Source: Rhynchonema sp. JSB1_4
Lineage: Eukaryota > Nematoda > Chromadorea > Monhysterida > Xyalidae
Direction: 5' to 3'
Assembly (NCBI GenBank): GCA_030248065.1
Contig: JASAMV010005811.1
Location: forward strand, 1 to 42,152
Length of the DNA: 42,152 nt
The translations under genes and the position numbers were made by a program. Shown in pieces: positions 11,901 to 24,899 of the stretch (position 1 is the stretch's first letter; every line of letters starts with the position of its first letter). The notes beneath the pieces were generated by a model. It made no database searches, was not told the DNA's origin, and saw only the letters and a program-made list of their open reading frames with translations.

Positions 11901-14900
11901 AAAGTCAACCGAAGCCAAAATTCCTAGTCGGACAACGTCACCATCTAAGTAACGCAAAATGAGGAACATTTGTACACTCATGATCAAAAAACAGGAGGAT
12001 TTGTTGCGAGAAATTTACGGTGAATTGCTTTAGCGGTTGTGACGGTGGCTGGTGCGCTAAGACTGGATGCTGCATTTGCAGTGCTGGCAAACTCGCTCGC
12101 TGAAACATCACATTGTTGGTTGAGAGTTGCATGATTGGCAAGGGGGCGCACACGATTGCAGGTGCTTTGCACAATGCAATGGGAATCTCACAGAAAGCCA
12201 AAGAAATTGGCACATGGTACTATTGTTTAACGGCCCGAAAATCATCGTGCAAAAAACCTACAGTGTTGTACCCAATGAAGCTGAGTACAGTAGATTATAC
12301 AAACGTTCAACTCAATCTAACGCAATTGGGCAAAAGTGTAGAAGTGATGCAAGAGCACTTCACAATCGAATTGAAAAGCTACAAGTGGTCGCACATGCAG
12401 GCCATCAAGTTACAGTGCTGTGGTCACTTGGTGCACATTAATCACATCACTAAGCTTTCGACGAGCCACGTGACCACGACACGGCAACCGGGAGCATTTG
12501 TGAAGAACCATGCAACTATTTTTGATAATTTAGGAATTTTGACATAATCATAACCAAACTATGAGTGTACAAACATATAAGTGGTTCAGGGTTCCACACA
12601 AATGCGCTCTCGTTTATTGTGAATTACGATGGAGAGAAAGCGTATAGTAAACGGTAGTGTGACTCACGACTGGTGAATGGGTGCAAGAACGTGGCAGCCG
12701 GCAGACTCGGCGCAGCACCGATCGGTGGTGATTGCTGCTTCGGTTTGGTCACCTTCGTGTTCGACTTTGCGAATTCCAGTCGAATTGTCTGCGGCAGGTC
12801 GGGGTCGAAACGTACGCCCTAGAGAAACACCGTGCTGCTTCTGTCGCTGGTACATCGTAAACGTGCACTTTTAGCTAACGGTTTACTCATCGGTACGAGT
12901 GTGTTTCGGCAAAACTGGGCCAACTGTCAAAAAAAGGCTGGTTCGGGCGGGCTTGAGGTGCGGCTGCACATTTTTGCAATCGACAGTCTACGCATGAACA
13001 TAATAATGTCATAAAGTCAGTGTGGTGCACACATGAAGCCAAGGAACTCGCACTAAATTGAAACTTGTGCCTAAAAAGTTTGAAACTGTGTCGTTTCTGA
13101 AATTATAGTTGAATTTGGCGTGACGTTTCAAGCATTGGACTTGGTGATTGTACAAAAAAGGTCCGACAGTCAAAAAAATTAGACATAATTTGCTTTGCGA
13201 CCAAGCACAAAGGTGCTTTATTGCTAGTGTATGTGGTTTGTGGGTTGAATTGAGAAGTAGAGTAATTGTCGGACAAAACCGCGGTGTTTCCGTGTGTGAA
13301 AATAACCACATCACAACATTCTCATTAGCTGCCGAAACATTTGCTGGTGTGTGTGTGTGTCAAATGTGCTTAGTGGTGTTGGTGTGCGATGTGTTTGAAT
13401 AGAAATGTCAGTTGGGTGAAAGCTGCCGAACTCACCTGCAGCTGTTTCTTCGCGTCCTCCGCATGCGAACGACCAGTGAACGTCACGAAACCGACCGGCT
13501 GCAAAATAAACACGGCCGTTTTTTGCATTTTTGGCATTAGTAGTATGAAAACTGTGAACTGCGTCTCCAACCCTATTGTTCTATAGACACCCCCTGCACG
13601 CAATGTTCACCTGAAAACGTCAATAATGTTCCTTTCCTTCACATTGGTTTACTCCTAAGGCCCGTGTGTATGTATATGTAAGCCGTTGTCCCCACCGTAC
13701 CATCTACATATGTGTCAGCTCACAAACAGACATATATACGTGTACCAGGTCCCATAATTTTCACGTTTCACTGATCGAGAACAAAAAACAGCGTCCACCT
13801 GCTTGCATTTGTTGTTGACGATAATTGCGTGGTCCCTTAGGGTGCACTTAGTGCTTGCTTATAGCAGCCGACCAGGACTAATGAGAATCGAAAATGTACC
13901 GAGAGTCCCGTTTTGTCGCCCCGTTCTTTTTTGTGCCACATAGGAATGGCAATTACAGTATACATACCTGCGTTTACGAGCTATGTATAATAAGCAACCA
14001 ACCCCACCACGTATGTATATGTAGGCTACGGTGAGTCAACCGAGCCCTGGGGCCAATCGAAACGAGGCATCCATATTCAGATGAATACAGGTTTGTCCAA
14101 AGGACGCAGAGATAATTCAAAATATGAGCTTGAGCTGCATCTCAGTTGTATTGCGGCAATAATCAGTGCAGAGCGCACACACGCACAGGCTGCAACGCGT
14201 CAGATAACACTTGTTCCACACACCTACGGCTCAGCACTATATACATTCGACGACTAACTAATGACCCTCCATGGCAGGCAAGCAAGCTCGAACCTGCATA
14301 TTGCAGTTGCTCTGCTGCGTCCATGCTGTGGCAATGTGGATTCAAACAAGCCCCCTATTCGCGCGATGCATGCTCCCATAAAATAGCACCCCGCTCGTAC
14401 TGAACCAAGAGCGCACCATGCAGCAGTGTCCCGTGGCTGTTTGAAAGACTCGAAATTTGGAATTATTTATAACCTGACGGAGCCTAATGCGGGTGGTTCG
14501 CACGGGCTGAAAAACAAGCACAAGCTCACTCAAACAAGCATTAGCTGACACGCACGCCGTGGGGCCGGACTGCGGTTAAAAATTAATTGTATCTCGTGAC
14601 ATGAACACAAACAAGCGTCGAAGTCCCCATCCGATGGGTGATTTGGCAAAAATTCTTTTCTGCGTTGTTATCACATGAGATCGTTCCATGACCACGTAAA
14701 TCAACGTTGTTATTGCAGTCGCAATGCTGCTGCAAAATTAGTGCAATCACCCCGAATATCAGTCAGATTGCATTCATCCTTCCTGCCTGCCTGGTGTGAG
14801 TATTCATTATTCATAAAGGCAACATTCAATGGTGCTTTCGGTCAATGTGTGCATGCATGTGTACCTGGATGCACATGCAGTGATAAGTGAGCCCGGCCAG

Positions 14901-17900
14901 TGAATGCACACGCAATTGTGGTTGTGTGTGACCGGGTGTGTACCTGGGCTGATCATGATGATAATCACCTTCATACATTTGCATAGAGCCACAATTACGC
15001 ATATGCAGAGGCCAAGACAGGCCCGGAACATGGGTGGTTATGACGCTACATGGCACGAAAACACAAACATACACAAATTTGGTGCATATCCGATGACTTT
15101 GCGCACGTTATGCACGCGTGAATTTACACTTTTGCGACCACTTTTCCCTGGTATTTCACAACGTCCGCGTCCGCTCAATTTTTACTTTTAGTGCAAGTTA
15201 TGCAACCTGCAAACCCCTTTCCTGCTGTATGGATTCCAGAGCAAAGTCATTGGACTGATAATAACATCCCAAAAGCGTCAACTCTCTGTCCTTTTTTGAC
15301 ACAATTCATCCAGGTGTAGAATACAATTGTCAGTAGCGAGTTGCGCAATCCAAAACTGAACTTCCTTCCGATGTTGTGTTGTCAGTTTTAAAGGAAATTT
15401 TCCAATTCTACTCCGTCACTGCCGCTTTGGCAAATTGAAATGACTAAAAACGAACATAAAATTGTGCCCAAATGGCTTTGTGTGCCAGCAGAGTGAGCGG
15501 ACGAGTGCCCGATAGCGGCGTCCATATCAGAAACGAACATCGAACAAAAACGCCAATTCATTTTTCATATATCTGTCGTTGGCATAAATGGATGTACCCA
15601 CATTTCTGTCTCCTATACACATTCATATTTTTTCTAATTTCAACATCAGTTCAATCCGACCATCGCCAGGGTACATCACCAACATTCGTATCAAACACCC
15701 GAACGCCAATATGGCCAAAAAAACAGACGAAATATTTGTGTCGCGCGTAAAAACGTGATGTTGCTTTACAGCCGTTTGACCGAGCAACCAAACACCAAAC
15801 AATACCCACGATATAACCACGCAGTAACTATCCCAATCTCAAATGTTCACACTATCCTCTCAATTTAGCAATGCACACATACTGCCGTATCCGATGACGA
15901 ACGAAAGACCTTGTTGTGTGCGCTCGCACAGGAGGCGTCCGGACGGAATGAAAGTGAAAATATCACACAAAATCAACACAAAAAGGCGTTTTTCTGAGCG
16001 CCGTGTAAGTACACGTATACTTTGGATACGCTTGTCACAGACACAGAGCGGTAGGTCGTTCTGTGTACACATCGTGAAGGTCACCCTCGTTGCACTGCAA
16101 CCAGCGGCTAAACGCTTTCACTACAAACGTAGTACAATAAAGTGTGCGTTATAATTTTGATGATATACGGATTCTGATGTGTGATCTGATCCGCCAATCC
16201 CTTATGACCTAACCTAGGCAGTGTTGCTTTGAATTGTTAATGTCACACTTTTTCATGGCGACACTTATAGCATACGCACGCACGACAGTTGACAGACATG
16301 ATGTGAGAAAACGATGAAACGTGCACCACAGTCACACGCACCAGGAGTGTAGGTGTACATTATGTACCTGCTGCGATTATCACACGATGGTCCGCAAAGT
16401 TTGTGGTAAAAACACGCAATTAAATCAATCATCGATGAACCCGCCCCGTTCGAAAATTGTTTTACTTTCTTCAAGTTTTTTCGTGATAATCAGGTTGTTA
16501 ACCAAAGTGACTCACCGAGGCTGCTTTGCCGTTCTTATTCGTGATCTTCAGTAATGACGTTTCGTAACCCTGCATCAGCGAAGAATTAGGTTAAGCCACG
16601 AAACCAAAGTAAAATCAATGGAAATACAGATATGGAAACAACAAAATGAAGCAAAGTCAGTCCCTCAACTCACCGGATAAGATCTGAACAAGAGATAAAG
16701 CTCACGGGGTTTGGCGTCCAACGGTAATCCGCTGACGAATAACGTTCGTACCTGAAGAAAGAAGTGTACAATTAATTGTGAAGAAACCGAGTGCTTGAGA
16801 GATCATGTCGCTTACAATTCCCCCCATGATTCTGTGATACGAACATTACCCAGAGAGACTATCGAACATGGCGTCGTACTACTTCCGGGGCACGTGCATC
16901 TGCCTGTGTGTCACACACGTGTCGTGTCTCAAATCACTGTTGAATTACCGCCATGTTTAATTGCTCTCGTCAAGCACTCTTTTGTCACTCTCTCGTCGTT
17001 GTTTCCTGTTTCTTTCAGTTGTAGACCCGACCTGCATATTTTCCGTGACATCGTTGGCACACGCGTAGTTTCAGGCTTGCTTTGGCCGTTTTCCCTTTTG
17101 CTAACATGGCCGCCAAAAGATACCGTACGACAACCCCCAATCTGGAGCAACTTGTCCTCCTTGACATGGACAGGTTGTATATCTTGACCCAACGACTAAG
17201 CGGTCGGCATGAATAATTTGTTCGAACTTTGCTTGACAGTTGGACCCCTTGTAATCACTTTGCTGAACATATGAAGCTGGCTGTGCGTATAACAGTCGCA
17301 CAGCACGCTAACCGCCGCTTATAACGACCGCAATAGCAAGCCTGCATTGAACCAGATTTTGTATTATGAACCCACCAGTAGTGCTGCTTCATGGGTCTGG
17401 CTGCGGATTCTCAAAAATATATATGGTCGTAGCACGAGCGGCAGCACTTACAGTTGCATGTGCATGAACATGGGGTACAGCTTACAACAGAGTTCTGCGC
17501 ATGTCGGTCGTCATCTTGAGTGTGCGCTCGTTATCAGATTGATTTGTGAACTCAACACCCAGCAAGCTGTGCATGTACTTGTACTTGGTCGCGCAGCTAA
17601 TACGGACATGTGGCTCACTACTAGCCGCTATTGTGTCTCTCTCTACATGCGCATACCCCCTGTCGGCAAGGCACATGCATTTATGAACCCATACACACAC
17701 AGTCGTGCAGGCGGCATATTGCATGCATGAACTAGCACAACGTCTTATGTAGGTATTGGTTCTGACGAACGCATTGACATGCACATGTGGTGGTTACGTG
17801 TCTAACATCAATTGACTGCTTGCTGTGTATGTCGAGAGATCAGTCTATTAGCCGTTGCTGGTCCCCAGAGCTCGTGACTCGACACACAAGCAAACATGTC

Positions 17901-20900
17901 TGCACTTTAGTCGTGCTGGAAACTCATTAGCTGTGATTTGACATAACCACCCAGGGTAGCTATTTGGAAACACAAATGAGCAGAATAATCTGCGTATAAA
18001 CTGCATGAAAAACTTGCAAAATGCAGTTTTTAACCGTGAGGCAGTCCTTTCTGTGGTACTACATCGGCATCGTATTTTTTCATCACGTGTAAATAATCAT
18101 GCTGAAATCGCCTTTCAATCCTTGCAATGTTACCATGTCCTCGGCATGTCGGAATGTTCACCTTGCTGCATGAGTGTACAATATTCACATGCGGTTTTAC
18201 AAAATTTTAACGCAACATCAAACCGCATGTGTACATTATTACGCTTAGTGTCCAGCGAAGCACAAAAATCGTGTCCAAGGATACACGTGTGCGTGTGATC
18301 GTTATCTTTTACCTCACACAACATTAACAACCACCTTGAACTAACTAATCACCAACAATAGAGACCTCGAAATAATGCGTCGGTTTCACGCTAATGCGCC
18401 GATAAAAGATTGCGAAAGCACCAGCGCACTGTGCCATGCACAAAGTGGGGTGCAAACGGCACCTATGCAACAAACAACAGCCTTTTCCGCCTGCTTTTAC
18501 CGGTATTGGAAAGAAAGAGTACTCTTTGCGCGTGCATTTGGCCCTTTCTGTTGCGAGTTCATCTGATGTTGTGACCATTCTCATGTATAAATGCATGGTA
18601 CACCCCGTGATGCTTTGCGTTACACAACATGCAAGTATAACACCGTGGAAGTACAGTTTGCAACAAAGTAACATGTGTGTATGGGCATGTAAACTGTGCA
18701 TGTGGTCACAAACATGGAACAAGCGCATACCACTCTCGTGCACACGATGTCTGCAACACTCATATGTATGTAACTTCGTCGTCATGTAACAAGTTTTATA
18801 AATGTCCATGTGTGCATTTTATGTCATCTGTCACGCATGTGCACTATCAGCTAAACCACAGGACTAGAGTATTCATTGTGGCTGCACATGTAACGTTCAA
18901 ACCCCAAACCATCCGTTCTGGTTTCCACCGCCGTTTCAACGTTCTTATGTAGCGTGATAACTCCAAACTTGTTCAGTGTGTATGAAAAATCAACAACTAC
19001 AAACATATAATCCACACTCGACGCTTGTGCTGATATCATTCAGAGCCCGGGTGTTGGGTTTGGTTTGTTTGCCAAAGTGACAAAATGTAGCAAACAACCG
19101 GGCGCCGCCACACGTCTGGCCTGGGGGCGTGAGTTTGATCCGATTTGGGTGTGCATTTTGCGCAAAACCTCGATATAATTTTTTTCGGTCATCAAACTTT
19201 GCGTATAGTCCACCACGATCCTATTTGTATTCATATCTATTCAACAACTTCCCCCAATCAATCCAAATCTGGTGTCTACGTTTCCCCGTGTCACACAAAG
19301 CGAGTCAACAGCCCCCTCTGTGCCACGTTGTGGGTACAATGCAAAATCGCCAAGTGGCTCTGCATCTATAGTGGGAGGAGATGTGAACGAAAACGAATGT
19401 ATAATGTTGGTGTACACAATCATCACAAGCGATCAGCCAGTGCGGTAAAAAGTGCCATGTACACAAGAAGGTGCTTGTGCACACACACATTACAATGTAT
19501 CCTCAACGTGCGACAATGTTGACACCCGTTATGTATTCGTTTCGATGTAAAAGGTGTACATCCAAGTGAAAGGTGTTGCTGAATACATAAACGAAAACCG
19601 TGCTGCACTGTGATGCCTTCAGGCACGATTGCGGCAGCCGCAAATATGCAGTATAAAATATGCGTTCGGGATCAGTGAAACCTAAATGTTTAGTTCACGC
19701 GAAATAAGGCACACATGATCAGATATTTCTTCTTGTCAAGCGAATGCAGTTCTGCATCCGCTATCATGTCCTCTCAAGCAAAGAGAAACTTGTGGAGCCC
19801 ACGCAACCCTGATCATCGCGTGTTGTCCTGTGCGTGCTGGTCTGCTATAGTGGGGGATACAAGAGACGGCAGCAATACACGGCAGATTGCGCCAATTGAG
19901 CAGCGGCGTAAGCGCCAAGTGGCTCCTCTTACCTCACGGACTGTATTGTCCAAGATCTTACACAACTCACACTACTCGCAGCGAGGTGGTCACCAAAGTG
20001 CTTATTCGCACCGTACACCGTTACTATACAAATTGAAAACGCATATAATGAATTGAATTGATTGATTATTTACAAATTGCCACAAAGTGCTTTCCTACAA
20101 CCGCAGCCCGACAAAGCAACACCCATCACATTCTGTGCACGCACGGGTACAAGTTGATGTGCATTTTTCGAAATCGACGCTATAATTTTGGGCCATTAGT
20201 TTGCGGTTGTGTGCTGTGTCAAACATCTGAGTAAATATAACGTCGACAAGTAGTATTACATTTTACGATTGACACTTAACAATGATGTGCAGCGTGTTGA
20301 CAAAAAGTGTGAAACTGTGATCAATGAATGTTGATGTCGCGTCAAAAATGACTGGCCAGCCAGATATTAAAACATGATCCTTTGGCAAACAATTCACTTC
20401 CTTGGTGCATTCAGTGAAGAAAACAGAAGAAAAAAATTTCGGTAGAGCATCAAGAACAAAAGGTTGTCCCGATGTCGGCTTCTACCTCATGCCACAAACG
20501 CCAACCAATTTTGGTCTCACTTGAAGGTCACTTCCCTCGGTTCAAAGGGCGATAAAAACGCCTGTGTGGGATGGTGCGCAGAGTAGAGACCTAACGGACT
20601 CTTGTGGATATTACCGAGTGACCTTAATTTTGTTCTGATGGCTGGAATAATCATAATAATAATGCATTCATGTTGCTGTTTTTTACTAGTGCATTCCCCA
20701 TGGGGTTTCCGAAACCTTTCAGTTATATTTGGTTGTGTGGTTGTCTACAGGTGCATAACCTAGGCTTGCTACATAGTTCACACAGTGTGTTGTGTAACCT
20801 GTTTCGATTATCTTGTGGTATGAAACTACCGCCAAGGAAAACTAGCATGTAAAATTTCACCGTTTCTACGGCCAGTCAAGCCAGACATGCATTTTTCCTA

Positions 20901-21179
20901 ATTTGTTGCGATATCATTGGAAATTCGCGGTCTTTTGGCGATGGTTTTTCGTTAGTCAGACCCATTTTGCCATTTGATAACGTTAACGTTGTCCGAAATT
21001 GTAAATTACATAAAATAGACGAGCAGTACCAAAATCAAAAATTAAAAAAAGAGAAAATGATGATGGTGTACCTCGTCGTCGCCAGGCACGGTGTGAACAG
21101 AGTCCATTGATTGACTGGCGGTCAGTTTGCCGGCCGCCGGTGGCACAACAACGCTCGATTCGGTCGCCAACATGACCAT
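5945..21179 (-). CDS. mec-8: MEC-8 / RBPMS-type two-RRM RNA-binding protein, complete gene
   Basis: Nuclear RNA-binding protein; in C. elegans MEC-8 controls alternative splicing, for example of mec-2 and unc-52. Twelve exons join in phase: 21179-21072, 16751-16674, 16569-16516, 13498-13436, 12818-12668, 12099-12019, 11288-11122, 10831-10658, 6741-6569, 6441-6282, 6223-6116 and 6016-5945, giving about 462 residues. The first Met follows an in-frame TGA. RRM1 covers about residues 37-120 ([19 protein letters not shown], then PVGFVTF) and RRM2 about 357-435 (CSTLFIANL, then GSPVAFVEY). The linker is rich in Ala, His and Gln, with a polyglutamine run in exon 9. It is longer than the C. elegans protein (about 312 residues) because of this linker. 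The exon 7 donor is the weak point: GTCGGT at 11121 keeps the frame, whereas GTTGAG at 11117 does not. Identity is very secure; the linker is less so. Confidence 0.93.
6742..10657 (-). other. mec-8 intron 7 (3.9 kb) with purine-skewed block
   Basis: The intron starts GTGAGC and ends TTTCTGTAG. From about 6828 to 6885 the plus strand carries long C runs, repeated near 7000 and 7531-7545. From about 7260 to 9400 the plus strand is strongly C/T-rich, so the transcribed minus strand is purine-rich and yields frames full of Lys, Arg and Glu: 242 codons at 7823-7095, 111 at 8793-8458 and 134 at 9404-9000. None has a recognised domain. CpG is frequent here. No terminal repeats or target duplication were found at the borders. 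It could be a decayed mobile element or a nested charged-protein gene, or just skewed intron sequence. Confidence 0.45.
8859..9619. repeat. cluster of four short perfect hairpins
   Basis: Four perfect inverted repeats with tiny loops lie within 760 bases of mec-8 intron 7. The arms are 8859-8868/8873-8882 (GTGATTTATC, loop GGTG), 9478-9487/9490-9499 (ATTTTGCACT, loop AA), 9550-9558/9563-9571 (ATATCTCAC, loop TTTC) and 9599-9606/9612-9619 (AAAAGTGG, loop TTTTC). They do not share a sequence, only the form. They would also form in the mec-8 pre-mRNA. Confidence 0.7.
10832..13435 (-). other. mec-8 introns 4 to 6 and a short dyad
   Basis: These introns (12819-12667 side, 12100-12667, 11289-12018 and 10832-11121) separate the linker exons. 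No nested gene was recognised. At about 11645-11720 there is a direct duplication of a TTTACACAAAAGAGAA-like word followed by its inverse (TTCTCTTTTATGTTTA), a small foldback. Several acceptors here end ATGTTTCAG (exons at 12099 and 11288). Confidence 0.5.
13499..16515 (-). other. mec-8 intron 3 (3.0 kb)
   Basis: The intron lies between the two halves of RRM1 (after KNGKAAS, before PVGFVTF). No exon, tRNA or transposon with clear ends was recognised. The sequence is rich in GTGTGT, CACACA and TGCATG words. Its placement inside an RRM coding region is a typical conserved intron position, but the size is large for a nematode. Confidence 0.5.
16752..21071 (-). other. mec-8 intron 1 (4.3 kb)
   Basis: First intron, from GTACAC after the codon for GDDE to CTTTCTTCAG before VRTLFVSG. 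No nested gene with coherent exons was found. The region contains many TGCATG, GTGCAC and ATGTGT words. Long first introns often carry transcriptional enhancers, but nothing specific can be shown from the sequence. Confidence 0.5.
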
Positions 21180-22577
21180 AGCAGTCAGAATTGTCCAATG
21201 GCCCGAATTTTCGGAGGCTCAGAATTCTCCACTCCTGTTGATCGCTTGATTGCTGGCTGGACTGGACTTGTTGTGTTTTTTGCAAGTTGACAATCAGTCA
21301 GGTCCTCCGCATTTGTCAGTGAATGTTTGCAAAGAGAAAATGCGACGCCGCGATGCCGCCCGGCCTTTCTCTCTGGGTTGAATTACTATTTTGTATCTGC
21401 AAAAGAGAGGCAAAGTGCCGGATTTGTTCCCAAATCACAGTAATTTCCATGTTTGTTTGAACTTGGTTGGAAAAGGTCAACTTGTGGAAACAGGAACCTG
21501 GGAAAACGGAAAAAATATAAATACATTGCGACAATCAAAATAAAAACTATTATTTGTGTCGGCAGATCATCGATTATGTGGTTTAAAGTCAAAACTGGTG
21601 AGAGGCAAATCAAAACACACACAATAAAAATTGATAATGTTGAAAATCCGGGAGCGTAGGGCTGTGCTTTGTATTTACGTGGAGCCACACACAACAACGC
21701 AACACGCCAACATTAATGCATTCTATTTGAGTCCGGAAAAATATAAGTGAGGTGGAGGGAATAGGACAGAACAGGGAGGACAGCAGCAGAGGAAACACTG
21801 AACAACAACAACAACTGAACTGAGGCGAGGGACCCTAGCGCGTGTGCTGAGTGCACAATGTCAATTTCGCGTCAGAATGCATGTGCGCAGTAGTCAGCCA
21901 GCATGCATAGGTGTACCCCTGGCAACAGCGCATAACAACCAACTGCATGTTGAGAGAACTCACACTTGGTAATGCACCTATGGAGGGGGTATTACATGTA
22001 CAACAACGACAAGGGAGAGAGACACAGAGCAGTGAGAATTACGTATTAGTCAACGACGTGCACTGGCTGTATATTGCACACGACCAACGTTCATGTATTT
22101 TCCAAGTTGACGCTGGCGTGCACAAATGAGTGTCAGACTCCGCCCACCGACGTTGATGATTGGCCTGAAGCACCGTGTGTGGCCAATCAATGTGCAAAGT
22201 GACCGACTACGAAATTGGTCACGCGGCAACGCAAACACCAAGCACTAGGGTTGGATTGAGTGACGCAAGTCCGAAAGGTCTACCAATGGGCAGCTAGCAT
22301 AATTGTTGAGTGTTGGTTGCAACAAAGACACGTGCACAAAACATGCATAGGCTCTGACTGGTACAATAGTAACCCAACTATGCAGCACCAACAGTGGAAC
22401 ATCAGCTGGCTCAATCATGCAAAATGGTCAATCAATCGATCAACTCGCAATAATGTATCACAAAGAACCCTCATCAAAGCCGCTGAATCTTATCCTTTTA
22501 TTTACCGGTTTGTTTCAAATTATGTCACCAAATCAATATACACATCACAAGTTGCAGCTTGTTTGAGTGGATCACAA
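21180..22577. other. spacer between mec-8 start and S28 peptidase stop
   Basis: It should hold the mec-8 promoter and 5' UTR at the low-coordinate side and the S28 3' UTR at the high side. The two genes run in the same direction, with 1.4 kb between stop and start, which is far longer than the spacing of nematode operons. No further exon was recognised. Confidence 0.55.
22497..22502 (-). promoter_or_regulatory. poly(A) signal AATAAA of the S28 peptidase gene
   Basis: AATAAA on the minus strand, about 75 bases past the TGA stop at 22580-22578, a usual distance for a short nematode 3' UTR. Confidence 0.6.
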
Positions 22578-24899
22578 TCATCTAATCCACGACTCGATCT
22601 GATCAGATATCAACGTTCGTGCTTTGCGCAGTTGCTCCGTATCTGACTCTGACGCCGGGTACATATCGGCCACATGCGCTGTGCCTGACATTAATCGCTG
22701 TTCGGGGAACGAAAACGGCTACAAGTCACATTTTGCAAAAATGCCATCTAACCATTGACGTAAGCAACCAGATAGTTCGGTCTTTGTGTGACCGCATATG
22801 TGATACCAAGAGCGTGCCAGGGATCTTGTGACCCGTTGATGAGCACAACATTTGTTGCCTGAACAATAAAACAACAGTACAACGTCTGCCAAAGTATTGA
22901 CCTATAACATTAAAAAATAGTGCCCACGTTAAAGTATTCGCGTCCCCCATAGTATCGATTGGTATCGGCGATCGCTGCAGTGATCTGATCCAGGTTCACC
23001 CCAAACAGTTGCTTGCATGGATCGATACGGAATCTATTGAATCGAAAAACAAACTTTTTATACTTCAAATCAGCAGTATTTACACTTTAAATTCCTGGGA
23101 CCCTCACTCCAAATCCACAGCATCGTTGCCGAACGGTTGATTCTTTGCATCGGTCGTTTTGAAATATCCGAACTCGTTGCACTTCTGGTAGAACCATGGT
23201 TTGTCTGTTATGTATTGAGTTCATTTAATGCTTATAGTTTTTAGTTGTACCAAAGAAAATATGACAAACAGCCAATATTAGTCTCCAGTTCCTGCACGAA
23301 ATGATCGTAGTTTACGTCATAGCAATCGCCCGGTGATTTGCCCAACACCATATCCGTGACCGAAACCAGTTTGTCCAAGAGTGTGATCCCAGGGGATGAG
23401 TCAGTGAGTATAGAGCATAGTTTGGCCATCGTCAGGGTCGAGTAGGGGTACTGGTGATTAATTTATCAATTTTTTGTGGTAGTTTTCCAATTTGTAAATG
23501 TTTTTTTAATTTTGATTCCTTTCCATAGTTAACGTTTACTCGACTAACCACGTTATCGCCACCATATTGTGCGACGGTCATAAATGGTCCACAAAGCGTG
23601 TCATAGAACAGGCCACGTGAGTCAACCGACAACGTATCGATTTTTGTGCAAATGCTGCAAATCACTATTACATAGAATTATACTTGCTTAAATTTTTTTA
23701 ACAAATCCACAGTAGAACCAGACCCAATTTTAGCTCTGATGTACAATTTGCCGAGTTTCGTTGTCAGCAACTTGCGAATCTGGTCGAAAATCTCTTTTGT
23801 TTGATCAAAACACGCCTGACTCGTTTTGGACAGGTCTTCGCCGACCACTTCCATATATTCTGAAATGCTTCTGTGCATTTTCTTGGTTTTTAGGGCCTTT
23901 TAATTTGTTTTATGCACCAACGCGAATAATCCAACACAGCTTGCAACGGTGCTGAGCTTGAAATTGCACCGGTTACTTGACTCGAATATCGTTCGCGCAT
24001 CCAGGCGGCAAGATTGCCTGAATCGCAAAGCTGCTTAGTTGATGTTTCACAACACGACCGGACTGCCTCGTCACTAACCAGCATATGATCCACCAAACAC
24101 GATCCACTTTGAGTTCTGCAATCCGTATTTATCTGTCATGACGCGGATGAAATGGGATGCATCCTCGAGTGCCTGTCGACTTGACAGATACTTTAGATTG
24201 GCGGTTGAGTAATCTCTGGAACTCAGTTGGAGCTTTGCATCTCAAACAAACAAACTTTGAACCTGGTTTAGGATGATTCGATAATTGATGTCTTGGAAAT
24301 CAAAACAATAATTTTAGAATCCCAACTGGAAAGGCGTGCTGTTGCCATAGAATCGATGTTCGAGTTGGAAGGCGATGGCGCCGAATTTGGCAGCGTTCTT
24401 CATCCAGTCCATCATCACAACGCCGTTGTCTCAAAATTGCAAAAGTTCCACAAAACCATAGAAAATGTTCCACCGATTTGATATTAAGAGAAACATGAAC
24501 AACAGAAACGTAAATGCTCCACCTGTGTTGATCATGCCGACCGATATCGGCCCCTCACCGCCCATCAACAGAAACGCCGGCCCATCTGCTTTCCGATATT
24601 TCGCGTTGACCATGTAACGCTGCAAACATCCGAAATGCGAATAAATGTCTCGAAGAATTTTCATTTTTAAAATAAGGAATACACACCTGATTCCATATCC
24701 TGTCGTCAGCAGCGCCGAAGTGGTCCAATTTCTGTTCGATATAATCGACAACAATCGGATCGCGATTTGAAATTGGCGGAAATCGAAACGGAACGAGTGT
24801 GAGACCACCTGACAGCCGACCGTCGATGAAACGAACACGATTGGCTTGTGTTGGTGAAAGAAATTGAGCAAATATCAGAACAAGTACCCGTTTGTTCAT
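22578..24899 (-). CDS. secreted S28 serine carboxypeptidase (PCP / PRSS16-like), complete gene
   Basis: Family S28 enzymes (lysosomal Pro-X carboxypeptidase, DPP7, PRSS16, nematode pcp genes) cut near proline in lysosomes or secretions. Twelve exons join in phase: 24899-24687, 24619-24523, 24429-24327, 24215-24079, 24017-23922, 23859-23688, 23654-23549, 23450-23270, 23204-23108, 23033-22928, 22858-22753 and 22684-22578, giving 506 residues, normal for the family. Residues 1-19 form a signal peptide. Landmarks in order are EQKLDHF, LMGGEGP, LEHRFYG, the nucleophile motif FGGSYAGNLAAW (Ser181), AISSSAP, NEFGYF, SQDPWHALG (Asp448) and GTAHVADMYP (His475; most relatives have Cys after this His). 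The triad is intact, so it is probably active. Introns are 61-111 nt apart from intron 6, which is a 33-nt GC-AG intron. The exact substrate cannot be told. Confidence 0.94.
23655..23687 (-). other. candidate 33-nt GC-AG intron in the S28 gene
   Basis: On the minus strand the intron would begin GCAAGTATAA and end GATTTGCAG. Only this GC donor preserves the frame and yields LLKKFNICTKID, which matches the L-F-N-L-C pattern of S28 proteins. The nearby GT four bases downstream breaks the frame. A rival reading is a 54-nt GT-AG intron (GTTCTACTG to TGTAATAG), also in frame, which would delete the STVDLLKKF segment. Confidence 0.6.

Noticed and set aside
14265..14330. tRNA-like GGTTCGAGC box on the minus strand
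   Set aside because: No paired T-stem, D-arm or acceptor stem could be found around it.
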